Part shown: positions 48,969 through 62,022 of the stretch, in pieces
Layout of the letters: each line of letters begins with the position of its first letter
How positions within the stretch are numbered: the first letter of the stretch is position 1
NCBI GenBank assembly: GCA_016806645.1
Contig: JACSYO010000475.1
Coordinates: 1,673,501-1,737,500 of the forward strand
Direction of reading: 5' to 3'
Origin: Ophiodon elongatus
Lineage: Eukaryota; Chordata; Actinopteri; Perciformes; Hexagrammidae
Length of the DNA stretch: 64,000 nucleotides
Program-made: the position numbers and the translations under genes
Notes under the pieces: generated by a model
Told to the model about the DNA's origin: nothing
Seen by the model: the letters and a program-made list of their open reading frames with translations, nothing else
The model's database searches: none

Positions 48969-49998
48969 TCAGTCCACTTGCACATTGCGCAATAGAAGCC
49001 CTTTCTTCACTCCTCCCTGCAACATCCTGGCACCAAGACTACTGCCTGTGAGCCCATCACTAAAGAGAGAAAAATAATAAAATAGCATTACACACACAAA
49101 CCTAAATAAGCACACACTATAAGGACAAAGCACCAGATCTTACAATAATAGCCAGTACAGACCAATTATAAAACAAGACTATCACCAGATAGAGAAATGT
49201 CTGAAAAGTACAAGAGGAACAAGGTCTTGTAATGTCCAGTATTTTGTAAACGACCACTTCTGCACACCCAACATCAACTGTAAACCTCAAACAGTTGTTC
49301 CTCCAATGCTGCTTACATGGGGCTAAACTTCCTCCTCTTAGAATCAGGAGGCTCGGGCCCATCCGAAAGTCTCTGCAAGCAAAAGAAAAATTAAATTAAT
49401 ACTACTTCTACAAACAGAATTATTCTATGAAATGTTGTCCAACCCCTACACTCAGATCCTAAGGATTGACCAACCTCTTTCCCTGAAGATTCCTGCTGTA
49501 CTCTTCTCTGCTCCAAGTTTTGCTGAGAACAGACAGTTTAAAGTTCAGACATGTTTACCAGAGCAATGTATTTAGGCTACACTTTGGAACTGGTTTCCAA
49601 AATTGTTGTCTTTACTATTAAGTACAAGTGTATTTCATCCAAGTTCCTGCCAGGAGTGAACAGATATTTCTAATTTATGCTATATTTGCAACGGTGTGAA
49701 GTTGGAGTCAGACTGTCTTTGTAAGCACCTTATGCAGCTCAGAGAGCTGCTGGTGCCTGATGAGGGCCTCCTTGCTGGGGAACTGCCTCCTACACAGCAG
49801 ACAGGCCAGTTTAACCCAGTCGGTCATTCTCCCTTCCTTCTCTTCTTTGTCGCCTCCTTCTTCTTCGCTGTCGGTTTCTCCACTGTAGGCTGGGACCAGA
49901 CCCTGCGGCTGAGGAGGGGAACGCTACAGAAATAGGATGCAAGATCAAAGACTGAGGAGCAGATAGGATAAGAGTAGAATTTTGATAGTATGCTTGGG

Positions 49999-50029
<31 letters not shown>

Positions 50030-52891
50030 TTTTGTTGCACCTTCTGCAAAAAAGACAGGGTGTTATGAAAAATATGAGGGAAAACAGATCAAGACCCACA
50101 AAATAAATACAATCACTTTGACCATGTCCTTACTTCTGCACTTTGTCGGATCTGGTCCAGAAAGATCTGAGGCCGTTCAGACAGTGCACCCTGCAGGACA
50201 GAAAAGCCAAATCAGAGGGATTACCAAGTGAGTAAAACTTAATCTAACTCAGAAATAGTCTTATCACTGCACTGGGGCAGGAGGAGTGGTTGTAGGAGCC
50301 TAAGCCAGAGTCATTCCCTGCTGCCCCGAAGATACACCTGCATTTAGACAGCTAAGCACACGTCTCTGTGGAAGGCTCGTGTACCTTTTTCTCCAGAACA
50401 GCATAGCCTGCGTCAGCACTGGCAGACTCTCGGCGGTCATCGAGGCGACTGTGGCCGGGCGCCCGAGTGAAACCAGGTGGAAGCGCTGTGGAGCCGACGG
50501 CAGGGGAGGAGGAGACGGAACGCATGTTCTCCTTGTGTCTGTTGAGACTCTTGGCCCAGCGCTCCATATCTTTTGCGATCTATTAATATAAAGCCCAAGA
50601 GATGCAAGTCAGCCATTTATATGGATCAAACAGAGGAATAATTACAATTGAAACATCATCCACACCAGCGGTGGCCAGTAACACCTGAACAACATTCAGT
50701 CCAACAGATAGCACCTTGGTGACGTCGAACATTTCAGGAAAATGCAAGAGGTGTTAAATAACTATGGTAATTTTAGCAATATAGAAGAGCATTGTACATT
50801 TTGAACTGAACTGTATTATATTATACGGTATTGTTATTTCACCCACGAACATGTTTTGAATCATACGTAATGAAATTGAACAGCCGTTTGTGTTTATTGT
50901 GTAAGAACACATGTCTAATCAATTGACGAAAAACAAAGCAAGCAAAATAAACTGTATGATGGAGTTTCACTTTGAAATCCAAAGGATTTCTGTGCACATC
51001 TATCAGTACATTAGCTTGTATTCAGCATGTAGAATACCTGTTGAGCAGTTTTATTCTTGGGTTTGTCTTTCTTCTCCTTGCCAAGGGTAGCAAACGGCGA
51101 GTCTGAAGGGGCTGCGCCAATGCTTGAGGGAGCTCCTTCAGAGTTTGACTGGCCAGCCGCAGCAGGAATGTAGGTGTGCTTCTCTCCATCCCAGTACATG
51201 TACTGCTGCGTGTGAGGGTTGTAGTAGTACTGCAAAGAGGAAGGGCACACAAAACCAGACTGAGACGCTGAGGAAGACGACACATACGGAAAGATGTTTC
51301 AAAGAGGGCTAGCTTGACATTTAGACTGCTGTACGTTAGCCACTCTTTACCTGAGAGTTCGGGTCATAGTAGAGGCCTGTGAGAGGGTCGTAATAGTAGG
51401 CAGAGCTTTCGTCATACTGATATGTGGACACATCTGGCACAGCTGCAGTCAAAGACAAAGAACCGAACTTTAATGGATCATAAAAGATTAGCTTGACTGT
51501 TTATCAGCAGCAGCATTGTGGTTCACATACATTCAGATAAACACAGAATTATCAGCTAGAAGTCACTCATCCCAAATCTATTTTTGCATGCCTGATTTCT
51601 TCATTTAAAAAAATAAAAAGTCAGTAGAAACTAGTTTGTCACAAAAGGTACAGCTAATAAATCCCAAAGCTGTAGGCAACAATGGGAACACAAAGCCTTA
51701 CGGTATTGCTGGAGCTCGTGTTCAGTGCCAGGGGTCGCAGGTTGGCTGGGAGCCGCAGGTTGTGGTTTGCCCACTATCTCAACCTGTGGAGAGACGGAGC
51801 TCAGTGCTCAGCTCAAGGAACGGCATGAAATAATGCAAGAACACAAAAAACTAATATTGTACCTGTGTCAGTGGTGTGGTAGCGGTGGTGATGAGACTCG
51901 TCTGCATAAGAGTGTGAGGCTGCTGCCCGACTGCCGCTCTCTCAGCTGCAACACGCAAACGGGTGGCTTAAGTTGACGCAAGTTCAATTCAAATGTAAAC
52001 AGCTGTATCGATCATATGGGTAAATATGCTCTATACGTTTCGCATACGTCAAACCAACCTGGGGCTGCTCCTCCTGTGTATGCCCCCATCTGGGCTGCTC
52101 CTGCACCAGGTAAAGCGGCAACCCTGACATCGGCATGCGCCTTGAAGGTTGTGCCATCCAGCCCAGAGTATTCATTACCTTCCTGGCTGTATGTTACTGC
52201 TGCCCCCTGCTGATACACCGATGGATCTATACTCTGGCTCACACCTGATCCATTCTGAACGGTCTGAGTATGAAAAAGATTTTTTTTTTTTAACAACAAA
52301 CGAAAAACATATGAATACAATCATAAATATACGACATTGAATTAAAGAGGCGTTACACCCTCATGTTTTCTTTGCTGCAATGACAAGTCCTTCAGGTTAC
52401 CTGCGTGACGGCCCACTGTGCAGCAGCTATTGCGGTGCTGGCTACTGTAGCAGCACTCACTCTGCTGCCATCCGTCAAGAACACATCACTGGCATAGAAA
52501 AGAGGCACGGAGAGGGTTTCAGTGACCAACATGTAAAAGCCTTTCAGTGGTGATGCAAAACTAGTCACTATTTTTTAAGCTACTAATTTCTCATACATTT
52601 TCCCCCATGACCAATTACAGTTCTAAACATGTGGTATATTATTATAAATATAATTTTTTGTGCAATAGCAGTAATGTGCAATTGTCTTTTGTGGTTTCTT
52701 TGAAGCACAGTTTGGATGTGAAAGTGTTTACCGTTTGGAGCCTTTGGCAAACTCCACCACAATAGCTTTCCCGTCAATAGAGAGGGTTGGCTGGAGAGCC
52801 TGCAAGATCTGGAGCAGCTGAGACGCTTCCTGTTGATCAAACAAACATAGACCAGTGAGTTAGTGCGGGTGCATTTGTGTGTCACTGCCTC

Positions 52892-52922
<31 letters not shown>

Positions 52923-54251
52923 CTGTTGAAGTGTGAGATGCGGGTGTCTGCCTCATCATGTTTCTCACCACTATGGTGGAGAGCTGTAGAAAGGCAAAAC
53001 CCCTGTTGAGATGTGTGTGCTTGTCCTTGATTAGGCGAACATTGGAGGGGGAGAGCGTGGCAAATGGAGCCAAAGCAGATAAGATGGTTTCCACTGAGGT
53101 ATGAGGGCCGAGGTTTCTGAGTATCAGAGCTGATGCAAGAGAAGATGAGAGAATGTTATATTCTTTAAAACACATTATTTCATAATTTGGGTACCAGCTA
53201 ATATGCAGAGATGTAAATGCGTGTATGCCATGATGCCCCCTTCTGGTTTGCAAGCTATAGCTAGGTAGTGAAAAATGCTTCAAAACATAATACATGTGCA
53301 AGTATTTGCCTTAATCCATATTACACAATATGAACACACACATGAATCAATCCATTAATAAAATATGCAATTATAAAAAAAGAAAACTTTTTGTCAGCTA
53401 TTTTGTATTTAGTGTTATTCCTGTATCAAAAGTCCTTGTTATTTTTCATAACTAAACCTCAACCTTTTATATTTTTAGTCAAGTTATAAGTCAAAGCATT
53501 TTAGTCTCATCTTAGTCAAAGAAAACCATAAATAAGCACAGGAAACAAAACTGTTGCGTTGAACAGTTTCTTTTTTTTTTTTAAAACTACACATATTAGT
53601 CTACTTTTTTTCATCAACAATATGGCACGTTGTCGTCAGAGTTGGTGTTTAATGGCTCGTCATAGTCTTCATTAATGAAATGAACACTGCACAAAAGTAA
53701 GTCTTTCTAAATAGAAGGAGAGATTGGCATGGTGGGAAAAGGTCACCAGATAGACTTACTGTCATTGGCAACATCCGCCTGCTGTGTCGACTGCCCTGGA
53801 CTGACGGTAGGAGCAGCAGAGTGGTAGGGTACTGGCAATGGCAATAAGCCTTGGGCTCCCTCCTTTTGAAGACCAACCGGCAAATCCCTCTGCAATTGGG
53901 GCAACTTCAGCTCAGCCTCTGGGGAAAGACACCATGCCATTTATGTATTATTATTATTATTATTATTGTTGTTGTTGTTATATGAGGGGAGAGAGCTTGT
54001 GTTATTGTAAGAGGAGAATAGTTGCGATATTCACAGTAGCGGTGTTCAATTTTTTTTTTTTACCTGATTTAGGCACACTGCATTTGAAGCACTTCTCTCT
54101 CCTTTTGAAGTTTTGCACACCGCACTGTTGAAATGTTACACGACCTACTGTTAAAAGACTTTTTTAAAAGAATGAGCAACTACATTGATTGATACACATG
54201 CACGCAATTCACAAATAAAACGTAGACTTCCATGTATGCATGACACACAAT

Positions 54252-54287
<36 letters not shown>

Positions 54288-57200
54288 CCTTGTTGCAGAG
54301 CCAGTCCTCATTGGCACGCGGTTTTGGGTCACTGTAGTGCATCGACACCCTTTGTCCCAGAATCAACAGTACTGCCTGAAAGAAAAAGAAAGAGAGGGAG
54401 GGGGAACAAAGAATGATTATCAGCGATAATTAGGCCACACATGCCAGAGAAAGGCCTCATCTCACAAGAGATGAGAGAGAGAATGAAAGGGACGAGAGGG
54501 AGAGGGAAACAGAGAGAAAAAGAGGAGTAGAACTGAGGCTGAAAGAAAGAGGACACCAGAGAATTGCAACCTTCAGCTTTAGAAAATTGGGACGGACTGA
54601 GATGGTGTATGTGTAGTGTGTGGGTGCCCATTTTTAAAAGGGACACAATGTGTTTTATTCAATTGTGTCATCCCTCCCCCCTTAAGGGGAAACCTTTTCA
54701 CAGTTTTCCACACATCCCATCCCACTGTCACCACCTTCATCCCCCAAAAGGACAATAGATCCATCCTAAAGATGTAATAATGGTAGATGACCCAGATATG
54801 AAAGATTCAAAAACAAGAAAATGAAGTACTATATTGGTTCTGATTCAACATACAATAGACCACGGGAGAAAATATATTCACGATGTCACACTATCCCAGA
54901 GGTGGTACTGAAGACTTTGGAGAGAGAGTGTTAACGTGTCACTGAAGAAAGAGGATACCCCTTTAATAGAGGAGCTTGAATTGGGCAATGCTGAGCAAAT
55001 GTGACTGGGAGAGTTCAGTTATGAACACTATGCAGTTAGGCCCCAGACAGACAAACGTCAGCATGATGTAACACGCGTTTGCCTGTTTGTGGAATTTTGT
55101 ATCAGAAGAAAGAAAAGATGAATTTTCTCTGTAAGTACAAGGACCTACCTACCTCAGGGACAAAAATCATTTTTCCACTCTGTGTCTATACCATACTGGA
55201 ATGTATCATGTGCACATGACAGTGTATGATGCGACTGTACATTTGTCCTGATGTTAACCTACATGTCCCATTGTATGCATGTATATATGTGTATGTGTGT
55301 CTGTGTAGGGGAGAGTGACCTGGTTGGTCTCCATCCAGCGGGTGGCCTCCTGTATGACATTAAACTCGACGAAGGCGAATCCTCGGCTCTGACCTGGACA
55401 CCGCCCAGCGCCATGGTAACCGAACAACAACAACAACAACATAACAACAACGCAGTGAGGGGTTAGTGCTTCATGTCCAGAGGAGAGAGAGAGACCCTGT
55501 ATCAGCACTAATAAAATAATGCATTGCTTCCTCTCTCCCTTGGAATTAACACACCTGACAGCCAGTTGGAAAGCCACTGTCGAATTCTCCGCAAGGGTGG
55601 GAGGACGCAATGTCAAGTATCTCAACAGGGTCAAGGAAAGAGGGGGAGAGAGGGAGAATCCTACCCACTCATCAGTTTGAGCCTGAGCTTTTTGGCTTTG
55701 AATGATGAAGCACCCAGGCACCAACAAAACAGACGCACACACAGACACACAGACACGCATATCTCTGCGTCAGAGTGCCGTCTGAACTATGTAGCACCTA
55801 TTTCAATAGCTGGAATGCTCCATATTCTGTCCATGCATTACTATAACGGATTGAGAACACACTACGTTACATATTTAGATTTATATAATGTTGAATAACA
55901 CTGTACATGATATAACAGTGCAATCACAAAAGATCATCATTTAAAAACATGTAAAACTGAGAGCGGCTTATTCTAAAACAGTGATGCGGGAGGGGGGGGG
56001 CGGGGTGAGGAAGACAGAGCAGTGCAGGGGACTGTAAGTGTGCCTCAGTTAGATAGGCACACCTTACAGACAACCAGTGCGTTAGCAAAGAAGGGAGGCC
56101 AGTGAGACAATGACCTTAATGGAAAACCTTTGGAAAAAGAAGAGTTTTTCTGAGTGGTATGGATGACGCTCACATAGCTTCGAGGTAGCTGCAACATTCA
56201 TATCCCCACACTTGCGCACTCAAAAATAGCTACAACGACAAACACCATCAGATGCATTCGGCTTCCGCTGCTCGTTTCTCAGTTGACAGTGTTAGTTTGT
56301 GAGCATTGTTTAACTACTTCAACAATTACTTCACTTCAGGATGGATGAGGCAGAATCATGAAAAGGGTAAAGACGATAAGAGTCGAGTTGAAAAAGAAAA
56401 AGAAAGCCATGGAGTGAAGAGCTAAAACCTATCACTGTATGCATGCATTCTTGTCCTAAAGGCAAATATGGATAGAGCTCTCCTTTTGAAGCGTGCATGG
56501 ATGTTGCGTTGCCCTGTGAGCACTAGCCAGAATTCAGACCAGCAGATCCCAAAAAAACTAAAGCAGGAATCGCAGCAAAAGCCTGTATGAGTATATAAAT
56601 ATAAAAAGGCATTCTTTGCATCAGCTATCTATCCAGCTGTCAGAGTATGAAGAAAGACAGCAATAGTCAGAGAGAAGGAAGAGGAAAGTTATTTATTTAC
56701 TTATTAATAAGAGAGAGAAGACTGAGCTGATAAGGGAAAGTCGCCTGAGAGAGCCGTGGAGTGGAAAAAGCTGGTAATGAGTGAGTGCGACACAAAAGGG
56801 AGAATGAAAACAGAAGAAAAAAAAAACGTTTCGGGGCAATAGAACAAGTTTTTACCTGAGGATTTGTTTCTCATGAGACGAACCTCTCTTGGCTGGATCC
56901 CCTGCTCCTGAAGTTGGGCTCGGATCTACGAACAGAGAGACATTATTGCATTTTGAGCCAACCGAGTACAAGACCCATGCATCGTCAGACTACTCACAAA
57001 CATGCGCAGGAGACATACACTTACCTCATTGGTGGTGACATTGGGTGGCAGCATGCGAAGCATTATGATATTGCTTGGCCTTTGGTTATGGTCTAGATCT
57101 GCACGGTAGTCCTGGTCCCTCTGGTCCATCTCCTCAAGGGACAGGTCTGGAGCAACACTTCTCTCCTCGACCCCCACTTGAAAGGCCTGCATAGAGCAGT

Positions 57201-57906
57201 CCCAAATTATAAACAACCAAATAAAATTGGAGCCGTTCTTTAAAAAGAGGATGGACTTGTAATGACTTACCCTCCTCTTCACCGCTGCACGGGAGAACCT
57301 GTCCTCCTCTCTCTGTCTTGCAGTATTGTATTCCATCTGTTCTGAAAGAGCACCACCACGACCCCAGTTGCCATCCCTACCCCCTGAATGAGGGGTACTG
57401 TTCTCAGGAAAGCCTCTTCCACCTTTCCCCCGTCCTCTTTCCTGCCGACCTGTCAATAACTGCTCAAACTCCCGCCTGGATCCGTCCTCCTCTCTCTGAA
57501 GCAATGGAGGGGCTAAATCCGGCTGTGACTGAGAGCATGGGGGCCACAGGAGCCCTTTCAACCCACGCCCCTCTCCTCTCTGGTGAAACCCCGGACGGTC
57601 CTGTAGACGACCTGGTGAGAACTCATGGACACCCAGAGATTGCTCCTCATGGCCATATAGTCCGTCCCCCTCTGCTCCGACATCATATTCTGCTCCTGGA
57701 TCCTCATCCTCTTGGCCATAGCCTCGGTAGTCCATGTCACGAAAGTTATGATCGTTGTGGGTGTTGCCATAGCGACCCGTGCGGTCACCTCGTCCACCCC
57801 TGCTGACCAAGAATGACAATGTGAGGGACTTGTCGGACACACGTACTCTTTTAGACAGAAAGGCACAACAACACAAAGGTTTAGCTCACCTCCGCTCATA
57901 GTCCAT
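48969..57906 (-). CDS. rbm10: RBM10-type RNA-binding splicing regulator, truncated at the G-patch
   Basis: Nuclear spliceosome-associated alternative-splicing regulator. Exons 5' to 3': 57906-57890, 57799-57271, 57186-57025, 56925-56856, 55393-55320, 54375-54289, 54124-54064, 53918-53760, 53129-52969, 52829-52732, 52488-52401, 52263-52059, 51945-51863, 51783-51702, 51442-51351, 51229-51038, 50579-50385, 50190-50134, 49923-49729, 49522-49475, 49372-49317, 49059-48969; 933 residues in phase. Start MDYERRGGRGDRTGRYG as in RBM10. RRM1 about 220-300 (RNP1 RGFAFVEF), RanBP2-type zinc finger about 305-335 (DWLCNKCGVQNF, CFKCSVPK), RRM2 about 386-472 (RNP1 RGFAFLQL), OCRE about 625-680 (YQYDESSAYYYDPLTGLYYD), C2H2 finger about 840-866 (CLLCRRQF, HQQLSELH). 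The finger sequence points to RBM10 rather than RBM5. The end DGLTGSSLGARMLQGGVKKG then diverges, and no complete G-patch exists. Confidence 0.93.
49998..50029. repeat. poly-A run in an RBM10-type intron
   Basis: Two adjoining A runs; poly-U in the transcript, about 75 bases upstream of the acceptor at 49924. Confidence 0.85.
52889..52919. repeat. (GT)n microsatellite
   Basis: CA repeat in the transcript, about 50 bases after the RBM10-type donor at 52969. Confidence 0.85.
54257..54287. repeat. (CA)n microsatellite abutting a splice donor
   Basis: In the RBM10-type transcript the intron after the exon ending at 54289 starts GUUGUGUGUG, so the GU repeat begins within the donor itself. Confidence 0.9.
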
Positions 57907-58479
57907 GCTGATACACTGACTCTGCTCCTGGTCTGCCCTTTTACTGTTTGGTTACAGCATTGGATACCCTGGAAGTGCATCAGCAATTTACTTTTTTTAA
58001 ATGAGATATGAAATAGGGGATAATCAGGATGATCAAGGTGAACTTTGCTGGTTGACTGATCCACCAACTCTGCTCCTGGTCTCTGCCCTACTTCTATATG
58101 ATTACAACGTGGATATAATCACGGAAGTAACATTACAGCAGCAATTTACTCTTTTGCGTGATCAATTCACGAGAATCGCAGTAAACGTTGCTGCCTTTTA
58201 GAAACAGAGTCAACACTTATAAGCAACTGCTTTAGAGATAAAAAATAAATACAAAATATCTCCAAAGTAGAGGCCTCCTGGGGTGCACAGTAGTGATGAG
58301 CATGCCGTGCAAAAGGCATTCATTTTGTTCTGTCGCCAGGTTGGCTGCATCTTTGAACACTGCACACGTCTTCACCTTTGACTGATATTAAACATAAAAC
58401 GAATTGAGGCACATCGCTGCATCACTAATGAGCATGTGTGCGCGATGCACATGGCCAATGCAACTCCTCAAAAAGGACT

Positions 58480-58870
58480 ATCCAACAATGACGTGTGGCG
58501 GTCATCTCGGTTAGCGGACAAGCTAACTACTGCAGCCTGTGGTCGGCTCGCTGGTCCAAAGCAGAGACGCTGTCTCCAGAACAGTCTGTCACCCGTTTTT
58601 GAACACGTCATCGGCGGTATTTGTAACAGGACGGACCCTTACCAGTGCCACATGTAACCAACAGTAGTTATCCTAATGTCACGTCGAAGCCCAGGTGAGG
58701 AGGGTGTTTTATTTTCCACGGAACCCTGTGTAAAATGGCCACAGCAAGACAACAACTCGGAGGGGGGCGGGTTCGATTACCTGACTCTGGTCCGTGATTG
58801 GTGGAGGGAGAGCCAACGTCTCAATGTCGACGGTGATTGGGCAAGACAACCCAGAGCCGTATAAAGAGGG
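58480..58870 (-). promoter_or_regulatory. rbm10: probable RBM10-type promoter (GC box, two CCAAT boxes)
   Basis: A GGGGGCGGG box near 58764 and two minus-strand CCAAT boxes (ATTGG on the plus strand at 58797-58801 and 58836-58840, 39 bases apart) lie in moderately CpG-rich DNA, 850-930 bases upstream of the start codon. The distance implies that the 5' UTR is long or spliced. Confidence 0.35.
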
Positions 58871-59159
58871 ACTTGTGTAAAAAATGCTCGATTGTCACGT
58901 GATTCACGTAGACTCCACATATCATCGTTCCATGTCGGACTTGGTGTGCACTTAGAACCGTAGATATTGATAGAAATCGGTAAAAAAAAATAAAAAAAAT
59001 ACAGGGAGTCAAAAGTCAATAAATTAATTGATTTAAAATATTCATTTGGAGCAACGACATACGTATTGAGATACATGCATTTTGTGTTTTTTAAAAGTAA
59101 AATTAGCTATTTGAGAATTAGTAAGTGTAAAAGTTAAAGTTACCTGCCTTGTTGACATA

Positions 59160-59320
59160 CTTTTGGCTAAAGTTCCCTTGTTCAAAGGAACAGAGTGAGA
59201 TTTAGTGGCATCTAGTGGTGAGGTTGCAGATTGCAAGCAACAACAGACCCTTCCGTTCACCCCTTCAAAGCGTGTCATAGCACCACGGTGGCCCTCTTTA
59301 GGGATAGGCATCTTTAGGAT
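59160..59320 (+). repeat. fragment of a teleost interspersed repeat (head part)
   Basis: The block GATTTAGTGGCATCTAGTGG followed by GAGGTTGCAGATTGCAA is a recognisable common fish repeat. Only the first part is present in this orientation. Confidence 0.5.
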
Positions 59321-60043
59321 TATATTCCTACAAGTAGCTAGTATTATAATACTATTTATTTCATGACAAAATAAATGATTTTAAAAACACGTACAGAATT
59401 ATTAAAACAATTGAAGTCAGAAGACAATTATAATTTTATAATTTAGATATAACTAAATATTGTTTCTAGAGCAGCGTCACTATATAAAGTCATTAATATC
59501 TCACTGGAAACAAGTATAAATAAATAACATTTGACTTTCCGTGGCAGTTAGCTTACCGTTTGTGGCAGCTGCCACAACTTGCCACGGCAGTGGCCGGTTT
59601 TAAACCTTTCTTTTTTGTAATTTGACAATATGTGACAATACATTACGGTCCTTGAGAGCATGACTGTTGGTAGTTGTAATTGATTTAGTAAAAAAATGCC
59701 ACCAGAGCGCAGGACTCTGTTTACATCACGATGCTTGGTGCTCAAACACAGTCAAAGTTGATGGACAATGTTTTTCCTCACGTTGAATTTTTAATGTGAA
59801 GATGTCAGCCATATTATCTGCACAAAGAATTGTTTTTGTTGCTGCCGTTTACATTCCTCCTCATGCAAATTCAGAAAATGCACAACAGAAATGTACTATA
59901 CTGTTTTTGTTTCGTTTGTCTTGCGTTACAAATGAGCAACAACTGAATTTAGTTGTGCATCCCTGTGTTGCATAATGACATTAAATTATCCTTGAATCCT
60001 TGAGTGAAATTTATAAATGATAAATGCACCGAAATGTTTCTAC

Positions 60044-60590
60044 AGCAGCCAAGAATGAACAAACCGAACACTGTCTCTAGCGAGAGCCTTTTACATTTTT
60101 ACATTAAAAAAAGGTATGAATGGGTACCTAAACTCACGGGGCCCAGTGCTAAATTATTAAACACTAGAGTATTGACAAGCCCCGACATCACTGGTGCTTT
60201 TTATTAGTACTTTTAAAGGAAGTGTGCAACATTTAGGGGGATTAATTGGCAGAAATGGAATATACCATCCATAACTATGTTTTAATCAGTGTATAATCCC
60301 CTGAAACTAAGAAACGTTGAGTTTTCGTTAGCTTAGAAAAAGCCATGTCTCCATAGGGAGCGGGTCCTCTTCCACAGAGTCCGCCATGTTGCTACAGCAG
60401 CCCAGAACAGACACGTGGCTCTGGCGAGAGCCTTTCACATTTTACGTTATCTAAAGGTCGGATGTGTTCTGAAATGGGCCCCTGTGCTAAATTATTAAAG
60501 TTTGGGGTATTGATAAGCCCCAGACGTTACTGCTACTTTTCATTAGTACTTTTTAATGTTTTGGTGACGCACCTCTCTGCTCTGCTCTGT
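60044..60590 (-). repeat. two overlapping copies of the same repeat family, reversed
   Basis: The segment at 60217-60480 (GTGCAACATTTAGGGGG ... GGAGCGGGTCCTCTTCCAC ... GTTGCTACAGCAGCCC) is the reverse complement of the family whose head lies at 59160. In addition, 60044-60216 and 60393-60566 are diverged direct repeats of each other (CAGCAGCC, GCGAGAGCCTTT, GTGCTAAATTATTAAA, CATTAGTAC-type blocks). Confidence 0.55.
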
Positions 60591-61195
60591 CAGACTGAGC
60601 TCCCCCAACTACACACTTACACAAAATGGCCTTAAGAAAACTGAATTTACAAATCAACGGCTTTTCTCGCCGTGTTTACCGTTATGTTGCTAACTTTATC
60701 CAGTATGGTTCATTAGCTTAATCTGTTAACAGTCTCTAGTGGAGGAAAATCAACTAACATGTTTTAATGCACATCTTCATTTCAATCAGTTGTGCTGATA
60801 ATACAGAAAATTTCTTTAAACGTCTTGCCTTTTAAAATTACATCAAAAATTGTCCACTCTGCAGCTCTATGGCGCTGCTAGTACACGTTGCTAATTTCCC
60901 AGGAACTACTGAGGTTCCATTGCTGTGCAGTGAACGGAGATGACCCTCATTAAACGGCTCTGAGCCCTGAACCAGTGGCCCACCCACGCTTGATACACTG
61001 CATGACATTAATTGATGCGTTTGTGTAGATATCTTTGTAACCGATATAGTCATAGAATCAGATATTTTGAGGGGTTATGAGTTGTTTTGTAATTTTGGAA
61101 AAAAAGTAAATAAATGCTAGCAATATAAGTGATTATTGTCATTGCTATTAATTAATAAATAGAAATAACTCAAATACCGTACAACAGAAAACCCT
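60591..61195. other. spacer between RhoA 3' end and repeats
   Basis: No exon or regulatory element could be supported. Confidence 0.45.
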
Positions 61196-61205
61196 AATAT
61201 CAGCT

Positions 61206-61211
61206 TTATTT
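61206..61211 (-). promoter_or_regulatory. rhoa: candidate RhoA polyadenylation signal
   Basis: AATAAA on the minus strand about 1.5 kb beyond the stop codon, which would give a long 3' UTR. An ATTAAA variant near 62564 would give a much shorter one. Confidence 0.4.
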
Positions 61212-61991
61212 GGGGGAAAAAAAATCCATAAACAAAAACCTTAATATGTCACAATACAAAAAAAAAAGGAAAAAAGGCCCATCTCCAAACCATTTCAGCC
61301 TTGCACCCCAAGCTTTAACTTCAATTAGCTAAACAAAACAATACGACGGTTACAATTTATCATTTAACTGACATAGGCTGATCATAACAGCAGGATTAAG
61401 TAAACTGATTAAAATATACTAAGAAAATTAGAGACATCAACGATAAAAAGTTATAGTACAATAATGACAATATCATTAAAGAAGGGATGGGAAGAGTTGA
61501 GTAAAAGGCAAATTTGAAATACACATTAATATGTCCTTACAAAGCCGTGTAAGACATACAGTACATGGTAGACATTATAGTAATAAGATAAGCCTATCAT
61601 CTATCTGAAAGAATATTCAACTCAACTACACCACTCATGATTTGACCCACTGATTAACACAATCAAATGAATCTCTGGTACACACAAAAACGGTCCTAAA
61701 AACTCATATGTTTAACCTGATTGTGCCTCTAGATATAGTACAATGCCTTCCAGTAAAGTGAAAGTTTCTATGTCACTCTGAGTAGCTATTAATTCCATTA
61801 CCCATCTGAGCCATAAAATGTGGCCATCAGGGGTAACTTTGGCATGGAAACAAGGGGTTAGGTCAGTAACGCAGAAGACCTTTCCATGCATACAGTACAT
61901 AGACACATATGTTAATACACACCCACACAAAATATACACACATTCACCGCATGCAGACCTGCACTGGAGAAAGCAAACCACCATACAGTTG

Positions 61992-61995
<4 letters not shown>

Positions 61996-62022
<27 letters not shown>

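Noticed and set aside
57318..57806. 162-residue plus-strand open frame
   Set aside because: Antisense of the long RBM10-type exon 2.
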